Assembly: GCA_016934645.1 (NCBI GenBank)
Contig: JAFGSL010000220.1
Coordinates: 1-17,708 of the forward strand
Origin: Anaerolineae bacterium
GTDB lineage: Bacteria; Chloroflexota; Anaerolineae; B4-G1; SLSP01
Length of the DNA stretch: 17,708 bases
Direction of reading: 5' to 3'
Positions within the stretch are counted from its first letter, which is position 1; every line of letters starts with the position of its first letter. Shown in pieces: positions 13,990 to 17,708 of the stretch. The notes below the pieces were generated by a model, which saw nothing but the letters and a program-made list of their open reading frames with translations, made no database searches and was not told the origin of the DNA. A program made the translations under genes and the position numbers.

Positions 13990-16221
13990 ATGGTTTCAAA
14001 AAGTTGGCTTTATGGGTTGCTTGGAGTTTTTGTCATTCTGGGATTAGCTTACGGATTGACCATTCCGCTTTTTGAATCCTCGGATGAATTTTCGCATCTA
14101 CAAGTGATTCGTTACATTGCCAAGGAGAAGGCCCTTCCTCCACCGGTAATTCCCGACCAGCGCGCCGATAGTGGAGAGGCTATGGCGTGGTTTTTGACGG
14201 TTCACGATCCGCCCCTCTATTATGCTCCGCCTCTGTACTATGCCCTGGGCGCAGCGCTTACTTTCTGGTCGCCGATGGAGGACTTGCCCGCACGTCTCAT
14301 CCCCAATCCCGGATGGGAGAAGGGCTGGACGCCGCAATCCACGACCGATCCCTGGAACAAGAACATCTACGTGCATTTGCCGGACGAGACCCTGACCCAA
14401 AGCGCGACCGTGCGTGCCGCGATGTTTTTGCGTTTGATCTCGTTGCTGTTGGCGTGTGTTCCGATTGTCTGTGCATATCAGATGGCGCTACTACTCTGGC
14501 CTGAGAGACCCGTGTTGGCGTTAACCGCTGCCGGATTTGTGGCGCTCAACCCGCAATATATCGCCACAGCCGCATCGGTCACGAACGATCTCCTGTTGTG
14601 TGCCTTGTTCAGCCTAGCGGTTTTGGCGATGGTGAAGGCTGTCGTGGATCAAGGATGGTCGTGGTGGCGCTGGGCCGTTCTCGGCGGCGGCGTGGGACTT
14701 GCAGTGTTGGTGAAGCAGAGCGCGCTGCTATTGCTACCTTTGGGTGGTCTGGCGATTTTGTGGCAGACACCTGGCGCTGGTTTGCGTGGATGGCGTAAGT
14801 GGCTCGTGGATGGCGTCGCCTTTGGATTGGCGGTGCTCTGTGTGGGTGCTTGGTGGTACGGGATGAACGCGCTGCGCTATGGTGATCCACTCGGCACGGC
14901 GACGCACCTCCAAAGTCAGGTGGCCTTGACTGGATTTGACCTCCAGGCCGCGCTGAGTTCTTTCCGTTCTTATTGGGCGGCGTTCGGATGGGGTATCCCC
15001 GCACCGGTATGGTTTTACTGGTTGATAGGCGGTATCGTGGCGGTTTCTTTTCTTGGGGTTGTGAAATCCTGTTTTCCTGGAGGCGCGGTGTGGTCATTGC
15101 CGTTCCCAATCCGGCGCAGTTTGATCTTACTGGGCGGCGTTTTGTTTCTCAATAGCATCGCCTTTGTGCGCTGGGCCATCTCTACCGGAGCGCCTTTTGG
15201 CCGTCTGCTTTTTCCTTCGATTGCAGCGGCGGGAGTTGTGTGGGCATGGGGGATCGGGCAGTTATTCAAGGGAAAATCCCTGCGATGGGTCCTCCTTGGC
15301 TTGGGAGCGGGAATGATCTGTTTCGCGGCCTGGATTTCCTGGAGGGTGTTGCGCCCAGCTTATGCGTCCCCGTACCGTGAGCGTCTGCCCGATGACGTGA
15401 TCGCGCGGGATGTTGCTTTCGAGAACGGGTTGCATTTTGTTGGCTATACAGATATCGAAAAGGATTTGCGTCCAGGCGACCATTTGCGCGTGACGCTTTA
15501 TTGGGAAGCGGGGCAATTTCCCGCGGAGCTGTACACCGTGTGGAGTCAATTCGGGCCGCAAGATCCCACCCAATACGTCGCCAGTGATAATCGCTGGTTG
15601 GGCGGCACGCTTTATCCCAGTTATCTGTGGGATGCCGGAGATATCGTGCAGCACACGCTAGAACTGGAGATTCCAGAATGGGCCTCGGCTCCCGTGCTCT
15701 ACTGGCTGCGGTTTGGCCTGGTCAATGACCAGCAGCAGCGGCTTCCTCTGCCGGACGGCGGCGATGTGATCACCCTGGGTCCCTGGCGGGTTCGTAGCGC
15801 CACTGAACCCCCTGCGCCTGCGCATACAGTTGACTATCGTCTGGGAGAAGCGATCATCCTGGTTGGCTACGATGTGGCAATCGGCGAAACCGTGTCTGTG
15901 ACGTTGATCTGGCAAGCCAAAGGAACGCCGGACACCGATTACACCGTCTTCGTTCATCTGGTCGACGAGGATGGGACACTTATCGCGCAACACGACGGTT
16001 TTCCGGTGGCGAGCGCTTATCCCACCTCCTGGTGGTTGCCAGAGGATGTGATCCAGGATCACCACGTCCTCTCACCTGCAGAGATGCCTCAGATTTCGTT
16101 CTCTGTGCGGGTGGGCCTTTACGATCACGAAACCGGCCAACGCTTGCCTGTCTATACGGCGAAGGGAGAACGTTTGCCGGATGACGTCATCACATTATAC
16201 TCTTGCGAAAGTTGTGAGTAG
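13990..16221 (+). CDS. GT-C-type membrane glycosyltransferase-like protein with C-terminal beta modules
   Basis: 743 aa. A first membrane helix (about 7-26) is followed by the extracytoplasmic loop IPLFESSDEFSHLQVIRY, whose Asp32-Glu33 and His36 fit the acidic first-loop motif of GT-C enzymes and of DUF2142-type proteins. Around ten more hydrophobic helices extend to about residue 455, with NPQYIATAASVTNDLL and WWYGMNALRYGDPLG as landmarks shared with the next gene. The remaining part (about 458-743) is soluble and beta-rich, made of two similar modules starting near 465 and 610; both contain a VTLYW/VTLIW strand and each module region has an ERLPDDVI stretch, at its start and at the very end respectively. 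It probably acts in the cell envelope, moving a sugar from a polyprenyl carrier, but donor and acceptor cannot be told. The first gene of a two-gene unit. Confidence 0.82.
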   Translation: MVSKSWLYGLLGVFVILGLAYGLTIPLFESSDEFSHLQVIRYIAKEKALPPPVIPDQRADSGEAMAWFLTVHDPPLYYAPPLYYALGAALTFWSPMEDLPARLIPNPGWEKGWTPQSTTDPWNKNIYVHLPDETLTQSATVRAAMFLRLISLLLACVPIVCAYQMALLLWPERPVLALTAAGFVALNPQYIATAASVTNDLLLCALFSLAVLAMVKAVVDQGWSWWRWAVLGGGVGLAVLVKQSALLLLPLGGLAILWQTPGAGLRGWRKWLVDGVAFGLAVLCVGAWWYGMNALRYGDPLGTATHLQSQVALTGFDLQAALSSFRSYWAAFGWGIPAPVWFYWLIGGIVAVSFLGVVKSCFPGGAVWSLPFPIRRSLILLGGVLFLNSIAFVRWAISTGAPFGRLLFPSIAAAGVVWAWGIGQLFKGKSLRWVLLGLGAGMICFAAWISWRVLRPAYASPYRERLPDDVIARDVAFENGLHFVGYTDIEKDLRPGDHLRVTLYWEAGQFPAELYTVWSQFGPQDPTQYVASDNRWLGGTLYPSYLWDAGDIVQHTLELEIPEWASAPVLYWLRFGLVNDQQQRLPLPDGGDVITLGPWRVRSATEPPAPAHTVDYRLGEAIILVGYDVAIGETVSVTLIWQAKGTPDTDYTVFVHLVDEDGTLIAQHDGFPVASAYPTSWWLPEDVIQDHHVLSPAEMPQISFSVRVGLYDHETGQRLPVYTAKGERLPDDVITLYSCESCE

Positions 16222-16229
16222 GTTCTGCA

Positions 16230-17708
16230 ATGAAAAGCATGCTTGGCCGGCGCAATAACCTAGTTCTGCAGGCTCATTCGCAACCTTCGCAAGGGTGGAT
16301 GAAGATCCGTCCAAAAGCAGTCCTTGGTGTTATCCTTGGCCTTTTCGTGCTGCTGGGCATCCTCAACAGCGTCACTATACCGCTCTTCGAAGCACCAGAC
16401 GAACTCTGGCACTTTGCCTTCGTGCGCTATCTAGCGCTCAACGGATCTCTGCCCGTTCAGCCCAAGCAGGGCACCGACATTTGGTTGCGGGAGTCGGGCC
16501 AACCCCCGTTATACTACTTGGTGGCGGCTCCTATCGCTGCGGCCTTCGACACCTCCGACTTCCCCGATTTCGCGCGCTTCAACGTTGCGCACCCGGCGGT
16601 GACGGCGAATTCGCAGAGCGATGCGCCCAATGTGTTCATCCACACACCCTATGAGGCGTTCCCGTATCGCGGTAGTGTTTTGGTTATCCACCTCTTACGG
16701 CTTTTTACACTCCTGTGGGGCGTCGGCGCGATCGTTGGAGTCTATCTGGCAGCACAAGAGATATGGCCGGGACACCGGTGGCTATCCCTCGCGGCGGTAT
16801 GTCTTACAGCGTTCAATCCGCATTTCATTTATATCAGCAGCGTCGTCAACAACGATGCCACTGTTACCTGTCTGGCAACGTTGACGTTGTGGCTATGCCT
16901 GCGCCTGCTGAAAAGACCGCAATCCCGTCGCTGCCAGACCGGGCTAGGGATTGTTCTGGGGCTGGCGTTGCTCAGCAAGTTGAGCGCTGTGGCTTTGCTT
17001 GGGATTGCCGGATTGGCACTGGGTATGATATGGTGGCGCGACCGGGATACCAAGGCGTTTTTCGTGCGCTGCCTGATCGTCTTTGGCTTGGCTCTGCTTG
17101 TCGCCAGGTGGTGGTACGCTCGCAATTGGCGATTGTATGGCGATCCTTTAGGTTGGAGTGTGTGGTTGGCGCATGCCGGAGTGGAGGACCTGGGTATCCT
17201 CGACCTGTTGCGTCAAATTCCCCAAGTGGCTGAGCGCTTCTGGTCCCCGTATGACGCGCTGTTTCCCGCGTGGTCGCTGTGGCTCTTGGCGGCGGTAACG
17301 CTCGTGGTTGTGGTCGGTTGGATCAAGCTGTTGGGCGCACGTAAACCGGTAGTTGGGTTTTTGGGCGAAGGCGTGATCTTGTCTGCCGTCTGGCTCGCTG
17401 TATTGTGTATCAGCCTGCTCCGGTTTATGAGCCTGACTCCGGCTGCCAACGGACGGTTGCTTTTCCCGGGCATCGCGGCTTTTTCGACACTGTGGGTGTT
17501 GGGATTCCGTGCTGCGTTACCTGAGAAATGGGCAACGTGGGGATTTGGCATCGCTATTGCCGGGCTGTTGCTGTTGAGCTTGTACAGCCCGCTTCTGGGT
17601 ATTGCGCCAAGATATGCGTTGCCTTTGGTGAAATCTTCCGCCGCTCTGGAAGGCGTGACGGTGTTCGATGATGCCAAGTTTGGCGCGGTGTGGTTGTTGG
17701 GCGTGCGC
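16230..17708 (+). CDS. GT-C-type membrane glycosyltransferase-like protein, paralogue of the preceding gene (C-terminus cut)
   Basis: Open from ATG 16230 to the window edge, 493 residues without a stop, so partial at the 3' end. The first-loop motif IPLFEAPDELWHFAFVRYLA (50-69) holds Asp57-Glu58 and His61, aligned with the first gene's IPLFESSDEFSH. Other shared landmarks are NPHFIYISSVVNNDA, WWYARNWRLYGDPLG and NGRLLFPGIAA (compare FGRLLFPSIAA), so the two are tandem paralogues. About ten hydrophobic segments are present before the edge; a beta-rich tail like that of the first gene may follow outside the window. It begins 8 nt after the preceding stop. ATG 16299, preceded by AAGGGTGG directly abutting it, would shorten the protein by 23 residues and is an alternative start. 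Substrate unknown. Confidence 0.82.
   Translation, partial: MKSMLGRRNNLVLQAHSQPSQGWMKIRPKAVLGVILGLFVLLGILNSVTIPLFEAPDELWHFAFVRYLALNGSLPVQPKQGTDIWLRESGQPPLYYLVAAPIAAAFDTSDFPDFARFNVAHPAVTANSQSDAPNVFIHTPYEAFPYRGSVLVIHLLRLFTLLWGVGAIVGVYLAAQEIWPGHRWLSLAAVCLTAFNPHFIYISSVVNNDATVTCLATLTLWLCLRLLKRPQSRRCQTGLGIVLGLALLSKLSAVALLGIAGLALGMIWWRDRDTKAFFVRCLIVFGLALLVARWWYARNWRLYGDPLGWSVWLAHAGVEDLGILDLLRQIPQVAERFWSPYDALFPAWSLWLLAAVTLVVVVGWIKLLGARKPVVGFLGEGVILSAVWLAVLCISLLRFMSLTPAANGRLLFPGIAAFSTLWVLGFRAALPEKWATWGFGIAIAGLLLLSLYSPLLGIAPRYALPLVKSSAALEGVTVFDDAKFGAVWLLGVR

Noticed and set aside
14609..15109. 166-aa minus-strand frame within the first GT-C gene
   Set aside because: Pro/Arg/Thr-rich antisense shadow of membrane-protein codons, with no motif or initiation signal.

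Overview
The window looks like a chromosomal piece of a Gram-positive-like or deep-branching bacterium, most probably a member of the Chloroflexota (Anaerolineae-like). The grounds are a moderately GC-rich composition, a primary sigma factor with unusual insertions, the DnaG/RpoD/YjbQ/radical-SAM gene order, large GT-C membrane proteins with C-terminal beta-rich modules, and intergenic arrays of degenerate 7-bp tandem repeats. The assignment is inference from gene content; no rRNA or tRNA is present to settle it.

Layout. (1) Positions 1-4154, minus strand: a polyphosphate/adenylate module transcribed leftwards from a promoter near 4130, encoding a CYTH-CHAD protein, adenylate kinase (adk) and two tandem PPK2-type polyphosphate kinases, the last one cut by the window edge. 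(2) 4163-5655, plus strand: a YqeK-like HD-domain hydrolase and an MTA/SAH-nucleosidase-like protein. (3) 5720-7056, minus strand: a class I methyltransferase resembling mycobacterial Rv2952, and a small three-helix membrane protein. (4) 7156-13744, minus strand: dnaG, rpoD, yjbQ, a B12-type radical SAM protein (TIGR03960-like) and its partner DUF2344 protein, tightly packed and probably one operon. (5) 13990-17708, plus strand: two tandem paralogous GT-C-type membrane glycosyltransferase-like genes, the second cut by the window edge.

How the genes may work together. PPK2 enzymes of the AMP-phosphorylating kind turn AMP plus polyphosphate into ADP, and adenylate kinase turns 2 ADP into ATP plus AMP. 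With a polyphosphate-binding CHAD domain and a CYTH phosphohydrolase domain at the head of the operon, the first four genes make a plausible polyphosphate-driven ATP regeneration or homeostasis unit. The divergent YqeK-like gene (predicted Ap4A hydrolase, product ADP) and the nucleosidase (product adenine) extend the adenine-nucleotide theme, though any joint regulation is inference. The dnaG-rpoD block is the core of the macromolecular-synthesis operon.

Most notable non-gene structure: at least four gene boundaries carry degenerate heptanucleotide arrays. One of them, in register over 13 units (7794-7884), supplies the stop codon of the radical SAM gene and the Shine-Dalgarno sequence, start codon and first 19 codons of the next gene. 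Three genes (dnaG, the YqeK-like gene and the methyltransferase) have a -10-like hexamer exactly 8 nt before their start codon and no properly spaced Shine-Dalgarno, which suggests leaderless transcripts.
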